Below are positions 1-7,159 of a DNA stretch of 64,000 nt, one piece after another. How positions within the stretch are numbered: the stretch's first letter is position 1; each line of letters opens with the position of its first letter. This DNA is from Sphingomonas sp. ERG5 (lineage in GTDB: Bacteria > Pseudomonadota > Alphaproteobacteria > Sphingomonadales > Sphingomonadaceae): positions 62,001-126,000 of the forward strand of contig NZ_JSXI01000026.1 in the NCBI RefSeq assembly GCF_000803065.1, read 5' to 3'. The notes beneath the pieces were generated by a model. That model did no database searches. It was not told the origin of the DNA and was given only the letters and a program-made list of their open reading frames with translations. A program made the position numbers and the translations under genes.

Positions 1-112
1 TCTGCTTTGGTCGTATCCGGTGGCGATGCCCTGATCCGCTCACCCAAGGCTGCCTCCAACAGACAGCCTTGAATAAACCGACGACTCTCACGTCAAACCT
101 TGTCCGTGAGAC
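1..112. other. Non-coding stretch with two hairpins downstream of ahpD
   Basis: No convincing gene is seen. Two inverted repeats lie just past the ahpD stop: arms CTCACG and CGTGAG at 87-110, and arms AAGGCTG and CAGCCTT at 46-70. Neither is followed by a T-run in the direction of ahpD transcription, so they are only possible weak terminators or processing hairpins. Confidence 0.3.
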
Positions 113-634
113 CTAATTCACCGCGGCATGAACCGTCGCGACCGCCTTCATCACCGCGCCGATGCGTACCGCGGTCTGGATCGCCTCGGCCGAGGCACCG
201 GCCTTTTTCAGCACTTGCTCATGGCTGTCGATGCACATGCCGCAGCCGTTCATCGCCGACACGGCGAGGCTGAACAGTTCGAAATCGACTTTCTCGATCC
301 CCGGCTGGCCGATGACATTCATGCGCAGCTTGGCCGGCATGCGCTGATATTCGTCATTCCCGGCCAGATGCGTGAAGCGGTAATAGACATTGTTCATCGC
401 CATCACCGCCGCCGCGGCGCGCGCCGCATTGGCCGCCTCGGGCGTCAGCTTGCCCACCACTTCGACCTCAGTCACATCGACCAGCGGCTTGTAGCCGGTG
501 GCGTGGGCGCAGGTCAGCAACAGGCCGAATTTCTGCTGATCGGGCAAATGCTGTTCATTGAGCAGCGACCCGACATTCAGCCGGATGTCCTTGGCGAAAT
601 CGGGCAAGCTGCCCGCGAAATCCTTGAGCGACAT
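113..634 (-). CDS. ahpD: Alkyl hydroperoxidase AhpD
   Basis: This 173-residue protein is a carboxymuconolactone-decarboxylase-fold thiol reductase that recycles oxidised AhpC in the cytoplasm. The signature CxxCxxxH is visible at C131, C134 and H138, preceded by a Glu around 119 that in AhpD belongs to the proton relay. Length matches the family. A GGAGA ribosome site precedes the ATG at 634. It lies 67 bp downstream of ahpC on the same strand, behind a terminator-like hairpin, so it may be expressed at a lower level than ahpC. The AhpC-AhpD pairing replaces the AhpF flavoprotein route. Confidence is high from motif and context. Confidence 0.95.
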   Translation of the reverse strand: MSLKDFAGSLPDFAKDIRLNVGSLLNEQHLPDQQKFGLLLTCAHATGYKPLVDVTEVEVVGKLTPEAANAARAAAAVMAMNNVYYRFTHLAGNDEYQRMPAKLRMNVIGQPGIEKVDFELFSLAVSAMNGCGMCIDSHEQVLKKAGASAEAIQTAVRIGAVMKAVATVHAAVN

Positions 635-650
635 GATGGTCTCCGGTCAA

Positions 651-684
651 AATAAAGGGCGCGGCGCCGCATGGCCCCGCGCCC
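651..684 (-). terminator. Rho-independent terminator or attenuator after ahpC
   Basis: Arms GGGCGCGG (657-664) and CCGCGCCC (677-684) form a strong GC stem. Read on the minus strand it is followed by TTTATTTT. It lies between ahpC and ahpD, so it should end most ahpC transcripts and pass a fraction on to ahpD. Confidence 0.7.
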
Positions 685-701
685 CTCAACTTCTGTGCTG
701 A

Positions 702-1244
702 TCAGGCAGCCAGCTTCAGGACGTCGTCGCCCTTGTTCCAGTTGCACGGGCACAACTCGTCGGTCTGCAGCGCGTCGAGCACGCGCAGTGTCTCGGCCGG
801 GTTGCGGCCGACGTTCAGGCCGTTGACCTGCACCGCCTGGATGATGTTGTCCGGATCGATGATGAAGGTCGCGCGGAACGCGACATGTTCATTCTTGTCG
901 AGAATGCCGAGTGCCGAGGCCAGCACCGCGCCATTGTCGGCGATCCAGGGGAAGTCAGCCGCAGCCAGATCGGGATCCGACTTGCGCCAGGCGAGATGGA
1001 CGTGCGCGGTGTCGGTCGACGCGCCGATCAGCACGGCGTCGCGATCAGCGAAATCGTCCTTGAGATTGGCATAGCCGACGATCTCGGTCGGGCACACGAA
1101 AGTGAAGTCCTTCGGCCAGTAGAACAGCACTTTCCACTTGCCGGGGAAGCTGTCCTGGCTGAGCGTCTCGCCAGCCGGAAGGGCGTCCACGCCCTGCTGG
1201 ACGGGAACGGTGAAATCGGGGAGCGTGTCGCCGATGGTGAGCAT
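702..1244 (-). CDS. ahpC: Alkyl hydroperoxide reductase AhpC (peroxiredoxin)
   Basis: This is a 180-residue peroxiredoxin that reduces hydrogen peroxide, alkyl peroxides and peroxynitrite in the cytoplasm. The peroxidatic cysteine is C51 in the FVCPTE motif. The C-terminal CPCN gives two more cysteines, C165 and C167, as in AhpD-coupled AhpC proteins of the mycobacterial kind. The frame stays open upstream to 1388, but the ATG at 1244 is preferred because a GAGGAGG ribosome site stands just before it and the protein then starts at the family-typical MLTIGD. It is divergent from oxyR, which likely activates it under peroxide stress. Confidence 0.95.
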   Translation of the reverse strand: MLTIGDTLPDFTVPVQQGVDALPAGETLSQDSFPGKWKVLFYWPKDFTFVCPTEIVGYANLKDDFADRDAVLIGASTDTAHVHLAWRKSDPDLAAADFPWIADNGAVLASALGILDKNEHVAFRATFIIDPDNIIQAVQVNGLNVGRNPAETLRVLDALQTDELCPCNWNKGDDVLKLAA

Positions 1245-1341
1245 TGATGGCCTCCTCAAGGAAATGGGTCGGCCGTTCGGACATCCTCGCAGCGGAGCGT
1301 GAACCGCCCTCTTTGCTGCGCCGCACATAAGCACTGGCTTT

Positions 1342-1380
1342 TGATCGATCAAGCAGGTTATTCTGCTCGCCCTGATCGAT
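1342..1380. promoter_or_regulatory. Candidate OxyR operator between ahpC and oxyR
   Basis: The divergent ahpC-oxyR gap holds two copies of TGATCGAT, at 1342-1349 and 1373-1380, spaced 31 bp apart (about three helical turns). The core ATCGAT is itself palindromic. Position and spacing fit a LysR-type tetramer site controlling both genes. Assignment to OxyR is inferred from position. Confidence 0.45.
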
Positions 1381-1391
1381 AGAGACAATCA

Positions 1392-2291
1392 ATGGCCACC
1401 TATCTCCCCACATTGAAGCAGCTGCAATATCTCGTCGCGTTGCAGGATCATGGCCATTTCGGGCGCGCGGCGGATGCCTGTTTCGTCACGCAATCGACCT
1501 TGTCCGCCGGCATCCGCGAGCTCGAGACGCTGATCGGCGTGGTGCTGGTCGAGCGGACACGCCGCGTCGTCCGCTTCACCCCGCTTGGCGACCGAATCGC
1601 CGACAAAGCCCGCCGCGTGCTGCGCGAAGCGGAAGAACTGGGCGACCTTGCCCGCGCCGCCGGACGGCCGCTGTCGGGCGAGATGCGCATGAGCGTGATC
1701 CCGACCATCGCGCCGTTCATGCTGCCGCGCATCCTGCCGCGTCTGCGCCGTGATTACCCCGATCTGAAGCTGTTTCTGCGCGAGGAGCCCAGCGCCGCCG
1801 CATGCGAAGGCCTGCACCATGGCCGTACCGATTGCGTGCTGCTCGCCCTTCCCTATGCCTGCGGCGAGGTGTCGAGCGAATTCCTGTTCGACGACCGGCT
1901 GTTCGTCGCGGGGCCCGAGGCCGAGCTGGGCAGTTCGTCACTCACCATCCGCGCCGCCGATATCGACGAAACCCGGCTATTGCTGCTCGAGGACGGGCAT
2001 TGCCTGAAGGATCATGCGCTCGCCGCATGCAACCGCCCCGAATTGCGCGCCGAAGCGACCATGCTCGGCACCTCGCTGCACACGATCGTGCAGATGGTCG
2101 ACAATGGCCTGGGCGTGACGATGCTGCCCGAAATGGCGCTGAAAGCGGGTATTCTCGATCATACCGGCTTGACAGCCCGCGCGCTCGACGCTGAGAATCC
2201 CTCACGTCAGATCGCCCTGGTCTGGCGCCGTGCAAGCCCGCGCGAGAAGGATTTCCGCCTGCTCGCGAATGTGCTCGCCGAGGTGCACTGA
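1392..2291 (+). CDS. oxyR: Peroxide-sensing LysR-family regulator OxyR
   Basis: This 299-residue protein has an N-terminal winged helix-turn-helix (about residues 5-65) and a LysR effector domain. The region around EDGHCLKDHALAAC carries two cysteines nine positions apart, which corresponds to the redox pair C199/C208 of E. coli OxyR; disulfide formation between them switches the protein into its activating form. It is divergently arranged with ahpC, the classical OxyR target. The start ATG lies about 12 bp after the proposed operator half-site, suggesting autoregulation. Confidence 0.93.
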   Translation: MATYLPTLKQLQYLVALQDHGHFGRAADACFVTQSTLSAGIRELETLIGVVLVERTRRVVRFTPLGDRIADKARRVLREAEELGDLARAAGRPLSGEMRMSVIPTIAPFMLPRILPRLRRDYPDLKLFLREEPSAAACEGLHHGRTDCVLLALPYACGEVSSEFLFDDRLFVAGPEAELGSSSLTIRAADIDETRLLLLEDGHCLKDHALAACNRPELRAEATMLGTSLHTIVQMVDNGLGVTMLPEMALKAGILDHTGLTARALDAENPSRQIALVWRRASPREKDFRLLANVLAEVH

Positions 2292-2346
2292 GCAGTCCGC
2301 ACGACAGACGGCGGAACCCATTTGTGCGCTGAATCGTACATTTAAC

Positions 2347-2376
2347 CGCGTGCCGGACCCGGCACGACACGGTTTT
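2347..2376 (+). terminator. Possible terminator after oxyR
   Basis: A CGTGCC/GGCACG stem with a GGACCC loop (2349-2366) is followed a few bases later by TTTT (2373-2376). It lies between oxyR and the fasciclin gene. The gap between stem and T-run makes it imperfect. Confidence 0.4.
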
Positions 2377-2393
2377 ACAAGTTGGAGAGACAG

Positions 2394-3017
2394 ATGAATT
2401 CCTTTGCCAAACTCCCTTTGGCGGCGCTTGCCGGCGCTCTTTCAATGGCCGCAATGACGGCTTCTGCCAGCCCGTTGCAGGACACGGCCGCACCGGCGGC
2501 TCAGGCAGCACCGGCGGCGGCGCAACCAGCCAATCCCGCTGTCGGCGGTGCGGCAATGGATGCCACAAAGACGATCGTCGACAATGCCGGTGCCGCCCCC
2601 AATCTCTCCACCTTGGTTTCCGCGGTGAAGGCCGCCGATCTTGCCGCCACCTTGTCGGGTCCGGGCCCGTTCACCGTCTTCGCGCCCACCAACGATGCCT
2701 TTAGCCGCCTTGCCCCCGGCACGGTCGACACATTGCTCAAGCCCGAGAACAAGGCGACGCTGGTCAAGGTCCTGACCTATCATGTCGTGCCCGGCACGAT
2801 CACCGGCGCACAATTGCTCGCGCAGATCGACGCCGGCGGCGGCAAGGTCGTGCTGAAGACGGTCGAAGGCGAGCCGCTGACTGTGACGAAGGAAGGCCAA
2901 GCCGTGGCGCTGATCGATGTCAACGGCAACAAAAGCTATATCGAAGTGCCGGACGTCCGTCAGTCGAACGGCGTCGTCCATGTCGTCAACGGCGTGGTCC
3001 TGCCCAAACTGAACTAA
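2394..3017 (+). CDS. Fasciclin (FAS1) domain exported protein
   Basis: This is a 207-residue secreted protein: a signal peptide (about residues 1-26, ending at an ASA-like site), an Ala/Pro-rich linker to about residue 55, then one FAS1 domain. The domain is recognised by the FTVFAPTNDAF motif and the LTYHVVPG motif. FAS1 proteins mediate adhesion or matrix interaction at the cell surface; the ligand here is unknown. The start at 2394 is preferred over an in-frame TTG at 2382 because TTGGAGAGA forms the ribosome site. It appears to be a single-gene unit. Confidence 0.9.
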   Translation: MNSFAKLPLAALAGALSMAAMTASASPLQDTAAPAAQAAPAAAQPANPAVGGAAMDATKTIVDNAGAAPNLSTLVSAVKAADLAATLSGPGPFTVFAPTNDAFSRLAPGTVDTLLKPENKATLVKVLTYHVVPGTITGAQLLAQIDAGGGKVVLKTVEGEPLTVTKEGQAVALIDVNGNKSYIEVPDVRQSNGVVHVVNGVVLPKLN

Positions 3018-3460
3018 TCCGGTTCGCTCCACCGCGCGGCGGCGGCATCGTCGCTGCCGCGCGGTTCGACCCAGCGGGCATTGCCCCCACGCGTTTCGCG
3101 TTTCCAGAACGGCGCATCGGTCTTCAGCCGGTCGATCAGAAAAGCGCAGGCCTCCAGGGCCGGTGCGCGATGTGCGGCGGCGGCGCCGACAAAGACGATC
3201 CGCTCGCCCGGCTGCATCAACCCGACACGGTGAATCACCGTCACCGCCAGCAGCGACCAGCGTCGTGCCGCCTGCTCGGCCAGCGCCAGCAATGCCGCAT
3301 CAGTCGCGCCGGGATAATGTTCGAGCTCCAACGTACTGACGCCGTCATCGGCGCGAACCAGGCCGGTAAAGGTCGCGATACCCCCTGCCCCGTGCGCCTC
3401 GATTGCCGAGAGCTCTCGTGCGAGATCGATCGGATCGGCCTGAACGACAGCGCGGATCAT
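3014..3460 (-). CDS. moaE: Molybdopterin synthase catalytic subunit MoaE
   Basis: This 148-residue protein transfers sulfur from the MoaD thiocarboxylate to precursor Z (cPMP), forming molybdopterin. Family features include the GGIATFTGLVR segment, the HRVG stretch, and the active-site lysine region KTDAPFWKRE. It overlaps moaD by 4 bp (3457-3460), so the subunits are translationally coupled. The stop at 3014 overlaps the stop of the convergent fasciclin gene. Confidence 0.95.
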   Translation of the reverse strand: MIRAVVQADPIDLARELSAIEAHGAGGIATFTGLVRADDGVSTLELEHYPGATDAALLALAEQAARRWSLLAVTVIHRVGLMQPGERIVFVGAAAAHRAPALEACAFLIDRLKTDAPFWKRETRGGNARWVEPRGSDDAAAARWSEPD

Positions 3461-3714
3461 CCGCCGGTCACCGGGGGAAAGATCGCCACTTCTCGTGGGC
3501 GGCCGAGCGGTGCCTCGAGCGGCACGAACAGCTGATCCACCGCGGCCCGCAACCGGCTCCGATCCGCGAACGCCCGCGCGTGCCCGTCGCTGCGAGCGGC
3601 CAGCCAGTCGATCAGTTGCGTCACCGTGGAGACCGATTCAGGCGGATCGATCCGTTCCTGCCCGACACCGATCGCTTCGCGCACCCAGGCGAAATACAAC
3701 ATGTCGATCGCCAC
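3457..3714 (-). CDS. moaD: Molybdopterin synthase sulfur carrier subunit MoaD
   Basis: This is an 85-residue ubiquitin-fold sulfur carrier. The C-terminus ends in PPVTGG; the terminal Gly-Gly is adenylated by MoeB and converted to a thiocarboxylate that donates sulfur in molybdopterin synthesis. It starts 3 bp after the pgsA stop and overlaps moaE, forming a pgsA-moaD-moaE operon. Confidence 0.94.
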   Translation of the reverse strand: MAIDMLYFAWVREAIGVGQERIDPPESVSTVTQLIDWLAARSDGHARAFADRSRLRAAVDQLFVPLEAPLGRPREVAIFPPVTGG

Positions 3715-3717
3715 GGC

Positions 3718-4284
3718 TCAATCCATATGCTTCAGGCCGACGCGCAAATAGTCCCAGCCGGTCACCAGGGTCAGCGCCGCCGCGCCCCACAAGGCGGCAA
3801 GGCTGACTGACTGCACCCACGGCCAGGCCGGCAGGCCGCCACCGAGAATCAGGCCACCGAGCGAAACAAGCTGCAGCGTCGTCTTCCATTTGGCGAGCTG
3901 CGACACCGGCACCGACACCTGCAATTGCGCCAGAAACTCGCGCAGCCCCGACACCGCGATCTCGCGCAGCAAAATGACCAGGGCAGCGACCTGATGAATG
4001 CCGGTGATCACCGCCGGGCTCGTATCGCGGGTGCTCACCAGCAACAGGATGACCGCGGCGACCATGATCTTGTCGGCGATCGGATCGAGGAAGACGCCGA
4101 GCTTCGAGACGGTCCCTTGCGCACGCGCCAGATAGCCGTCGAAATAATCGGTGATGCCCATCAGGCAATACAGCACGAACCCGGCCAGATAGCCGGCGGG
4201 CCAGCCCGGCCACCACAGGAACCATGCCAGCAACGGCACCGCGACGATTCGCGACAGAGTGAGCAGGTTGGGCAGCGTCAGCAT
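3718..4284 (-). CDS. pgsA: CDP-diacylglycerol-glycerol-3-phosphate 3-phosphatidyltransferase
   Basis: This 188-residue integral membrane enzyme makes phosphatidylglycerol phosphate from CDP-diacylglycerol and glycerol-3-phosphate, the committed step to phosphatidylglycerol and cardiolipin. The CDP-alcohol phosphotransferase signature DGx2ARx8Gx3Dx3D is present from about residue 48 (DGYLAR, then G, then D and D in FLDPIAD). Several hydrophobic helices fit the family. It is first in an operon with moaD and moaE. Confidence 0.93.
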   Translation of the reverse strand: MLTLPNLLTLSRIVAVPLLAWFLWWPGWPAGYLAGFVLYCLMGITDYFDGYLARAQGTVSKLGVFLDPIADKIMVAAVILLLVSTRDTSPAVITGIHQVAALVILLREIAVSGLREFLAQLQVSVPVSQLAKWKTTLQLVSLGGLILGGGLPAWPWVQSVSLAALWGAAALTLVTGWDYLRVGLKHMD

Positions 4285-4456
4285 GACATCGCTCTAGACC
4301 CGCCCACGGCCCGGCGAAACCCATCACGGAAGCGCTGGTGGGACAGATGCCCAGGCCGGACGCCCCGGATGGCCGCCAGATAACCGGTTGCCGCTCTGCC
4401 ACCGCCTCGTCTATGTCCGCGTCACCGTTTCGCCACAAACAAGGCCGGATTTGACC

Positions 4457-5746
4457 ATGCTCACTGCGCTCGGGTTGCTGAAAGAGCGCCGTTTTCTGCC
4501 CTTGTTCACCACCCAGTTTCTCGGGGCATTCAACGACAATCTGTTCAAGACCTCGATGGTCCTGTTCGCGACCTATCAAATCTTCAACGACCCGGCGACG
4601 GAATCGAATTTCAACGCGCTCGCGACCGGGCTCAGCATCATTTCCTTCTTCCTGCTCTCGGCGCTGTCGGGCCAGCTTGCCGACACCACCGACAAGGCGA
4701 AGATCATCCGCATCGTGAAAACGGCGGAAATCCTGATCATGCTGCTCGGCGCCGCCGGGCTGCTCGTCGCCAAGGCGGGCCATACCGGGGTCGGCATGTT
4801 CATGATGCTCGCAGCGGTGTTCGGGCTGGGGATCCATTCGACCTTTTTCGGGCCGATCAAATATGCGATCCTGCCCCAGCACCTGAAACCCGAGGAAGTG
4901 CTCGGCGGTACCGGCCTGGTTGAAGCCGGCACCTATCTCGCGATCCTGATGGGCACCGTGGTTGCCGGCTGGATTTCGGCCGAAGGAGCGGCGATCACCG
5001 TCCTGGTGGTCGCGCTGATCGGCTGGTTCTCGGGCCGGCAAGTGCCGCCGGCGCCGCGCGAAGGCGCCGTGCTCAAGCTCAACTACAACCCCTTTACCGC
5101 GTCCTGGCGGCTGATCGCCGCGACGATGCACATCCCGCGCCTGTTCCTCGCGATCTGCGCCATTTCCTTCTTCTGGACGATCGGCTCAGTGCTGATCATC
5201 ATCTTCCCACCGCTGGTGAAGAATGTGCTGACCGCCGACGAGCGCGTCGCGAGCATGGTCATCGCGATCTTCTCCGTGGGTGTCGCGATCGGGTCGGTGG
5301 TCATCAACACCATGCTGAAGGGCAAGATCTCGGCGAAATATTCACCCGTCTCGGTGATCGCGATGGGCGGGTTCGTGGTGGTCTTCTCACTGCTCGCGCG
5401 GAGCTGGATCCCCGCCAGCGACGGGCATCTTTACGGCATCGTCGAATTCCTCACCCAGCCGCGTTCGATTCCGGTGATCCTGTCGCTGCTGGCGATCGCG
5501 ATCACCGGCGGCATGTTCGTGGTGCCGCTCTATGCCTTCCTCACCACCACGGTGACCAAGGATCAGACCGCTCGCACGGTGGCGGCGAACAATGTCGTCA
5601 ATTCCGGCGCGATGACGGTCGGCGCTTTCGGGGTGCTGTTCCTGATCTGGCTCGGCGTATCGCCTGAAGACATGCTGTTGCTGGTCGCAGGCATGTGCCT
5701 GGTCTCGGCCTGGATCGCACAGAAGCTGCATCTGGCCTGCGACTAG
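4457..5746 (+). CDS. MFS transporter, LplT-like
   Basis: This 429-residue protein has about 12 membrane segments. The N-terminal GAFNDNLFKTSMV stretch is typical of the MFS group that includes the lysophospholipid transporter LplT and the transporter half of fused acyltransferase proteins. It may flip lysophospholipids across the inner membrane, but the substrate is not provable from sequence. The start at 4457 (MLTALGLLKERRF) is chosen over 4388 because the upstream extension is not hydrophobic or family-like. It stands alone, divergent from pgsA. Confidence 0.85.
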   Translation: MLTALGLLKERRFLPLFTTQFLGAFNDNLFKTSMVLFATYQIFNDPATESNFNALATGLSIISFFLLSALSGQLADTTDKAKIIRIVKTAEILIMLLGAAGLLVAKAGHTGVGMFMMLAAVFGLGIHSTFFGPIKYAILPQHLKPEEVLGGTGLVEAGTYLAILMGTVVAGWISAEGAAITVLVVALIGWFSGRQVPPAPREGAVLKLNYNPFTASWRLIAATMHIPRLFLAICAISFFWTIGSVLIIIFPPLVKNVLTADERVASMVIAIFSVGVAIGSVVINTMLKGKISAKYSPVSVIAMGGFVVVFSLLARSWIPASDGHLYGIVEFLTQPRSIPVILSLLAIAITGGMFVVPLYAFLTTTVTKDQTARTVAANNVVNSGAMTVGAFGVLFLIWLGVSPEDMLLLVAGMCLVSAWIAQKLHLACD

Positions 5747-5863
5747 GGTTTGATCCAGCGGCGCCAACCCGCTCCCCGTTCGGACTGACTCTCCGACAGG
5801 CTCAGCGCGAACAGGAGCATGGGGATCAACGCCGCGTGGAAATGCTCCGGCGCAGGGCCAGGC

Positions 5864-6043
5864 TCAGAAAATGAAGCTGTAGATGCAGATGAAAAACGCC
5901 GTGAAGCTCAGCACGAAGAGCTTCAGATCACCATCGTCATTGCGCAGGCGCTGAACGTTTCTGGAGACGTTCCTCGCCGGCGCGAGGGTCTGCCGGAAGG
6001 GGTGACGGGGCGCTGGAGCGCCGGGGGCAAACTGGCTTCGCAT
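5864..6043 (-). CDS. Small single-pass membrane protein, unknown function
   Basis: This 59-residue ORF has a basic, Pro/Arg-rich N-terminus and one hydrophobic segment at the very C-terminus (about residues 42-59), like a tail-anchored small membrane protein. There is no clear ribosome site before the ATG at 6043; an alternative TTG is at 6049. It lies in the gap between the MFS gene and the TonB-like gene, where no other strand gives a better ORF. I do not recognise the family. Confidence 0.5.
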   Translation of the reverse strand: MRSQFAPGAPAPRHPFRQTLAPARNVSRNVQRLRNDDGDLKLFVLSFTAFFICIYSFIF

Positions 6044-6168
6044 GACCAACAGTTAACGCCGCGTTTACGATTTCGACCAGCGCAACTTATGGTTACCAAA
6101 GTCTTAATTCGGGACGGTCGCACATGGCAGTTGCGGCGCGGCGTCGTGAGGTCTAGGCGCATGCGGCG

Positions 6169-6927
6169 ATGTATCCGGCGTCTTATCAATCCTCGTCGGA
6201 CCGCCGCCGCGCCACGGCCCTCGGGCTGGCGCTCATTGCCCATATCCTGGTCGTGATCGTGCTGGTTCGACTCGCCCCGGCACAGCCGCCCCCGCCCCCC
6301 GAGCAGCCCAGGCCAAAGACCTTCCGGATATTGCCCGAGCCCAAGCCCACACCGCCATCACCGATCGTCGCCAAGGCCAAGCGCCCGAGCGGCGGATCGC
6401 CCCCGCCGCGCCCGACCCCGCCGGCCGAGGCCCACGCACCGACGCCGCCCAAGCCCGAAATGCCGTTCCTGATCGGCGGAAAGGAAATGTTCGAAGCCGC
6501 GGACCTTTCCAAACTGCCAAAACACCCCGGCAGCGGCGAGGGTAACTCGTCGGGCAAGGACAGCGCCTCCACCTACGGCCCGGGCGATGGCCCCGGCGGC
6601 GAGACGCTTTACAACGCCGAATGGTACCGCGAACCGACCTCCGCCGAGATCAACGGCTATCTTCCCGCCAGCGCCCATCAGACCGGGTGGGGGCTGATCG
6701 CGTGCAAGACGATCCCCGATTACCGCGTCGAGAATTGCCGCGTGCTCGGCGAATCGCCACAAGGCTCCGGCCTGGCGCGGGCGATGCGCCAGGCCGCCTG
6801 GCAGTTCCGGGTCAGGCCACCCCGGATCAATGGCCGTCCGGTGATCGGTGCATGGGTGCGGATCCGCTACGATTTGACCATCACCACCGAAAAGTCATCG
6901 AACGGGCCACCGGCACCGGGCGAATAG
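6169..6927 (+). CDS. TonB-like energy-transducer protein
   Basis: This is a 252-residue protein with one N-terminal membrane helix (about residues 17-38), a long Pro/Lys-rich periplasm-spanning segment (about 40-110), and a C-terminal domain (about 170-245) with the spacing of TonB-C folds: a conserved Cys pair, then a RQAAWQFRVRPP segment and a GAWVRIRYDL strand. It may deliver proton-motive energy to outer-membrane receptors such as the one encoded 230 bp downstream, although no ExbB/ExbD genes are adjacent. It could instead be a TonB-box protein of other function. Confidence 0.7.
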   Translation: MYPASYQSSSDRRRATALGLALIAHILVVIVLVRLAPAQPPPPPEQPRPKTFRILPEPKPTPPSPIVAKAKRPSGGSPPPRPTPPAEAHAPTPPKPEMPFLIGGKEMFEAADLSKLPKHPGSGEGNSSGKDSASTYGPGDGPGGETLYNAEWYREPTSAEINGYLPASAHQTGWGLIACKTIPDYRVENCRVLGESPQGSGLARAMRQAAWQFRVRPPRINGRPVIGAWVRIRYDLTITTEKSSNGPPAPGE

Positions 6928-7101
6928 CCCGTAAATCCAATATGTTCGATGCCTGGCGCATCGATCGTCGCACGACAAATGCGCAAAATTAACGCAAAAA
7001 ACTTGAGGGGTGGCTGAACCAGCTGCGTATTAATGGTGCGGATTGCGGCTCAAGAATTTCTCCATAAGTTATTGTTATAAAACAAATAATCTGTATTGAC
7101 C

Positions 7102-7111
7102 TGTATATACA
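7102..7111. promoter_or_regulatory. HutC/GntR-type operator before the TonB receptor
   Basis: The perfect 10-bp palindrome TGTATATACA lies 48 bp upstream of the receptor start, inside the AT-rich stretch 7070-7115; a half-site CTGTAT lies at 7091. The same core, as TGTCTATACA, stands directly before the GntR gene at 11343-12113. HutC-family regulators bind sites of this form. Confidence 0.65.
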
Positions 7112-7159
7112 ACCAGTGCTCTCTGGCCGAAATCAAAATGCAAAACAGGGAGCAAGGGC

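Noticed and set aside
3638-5131. 497-codon minus-strand frame across pgsA and the MFS gene
   Set aside because: It overlaps two well-supported genes and its product is low-complexity Arg/Gly/Asp-rich with no domain.
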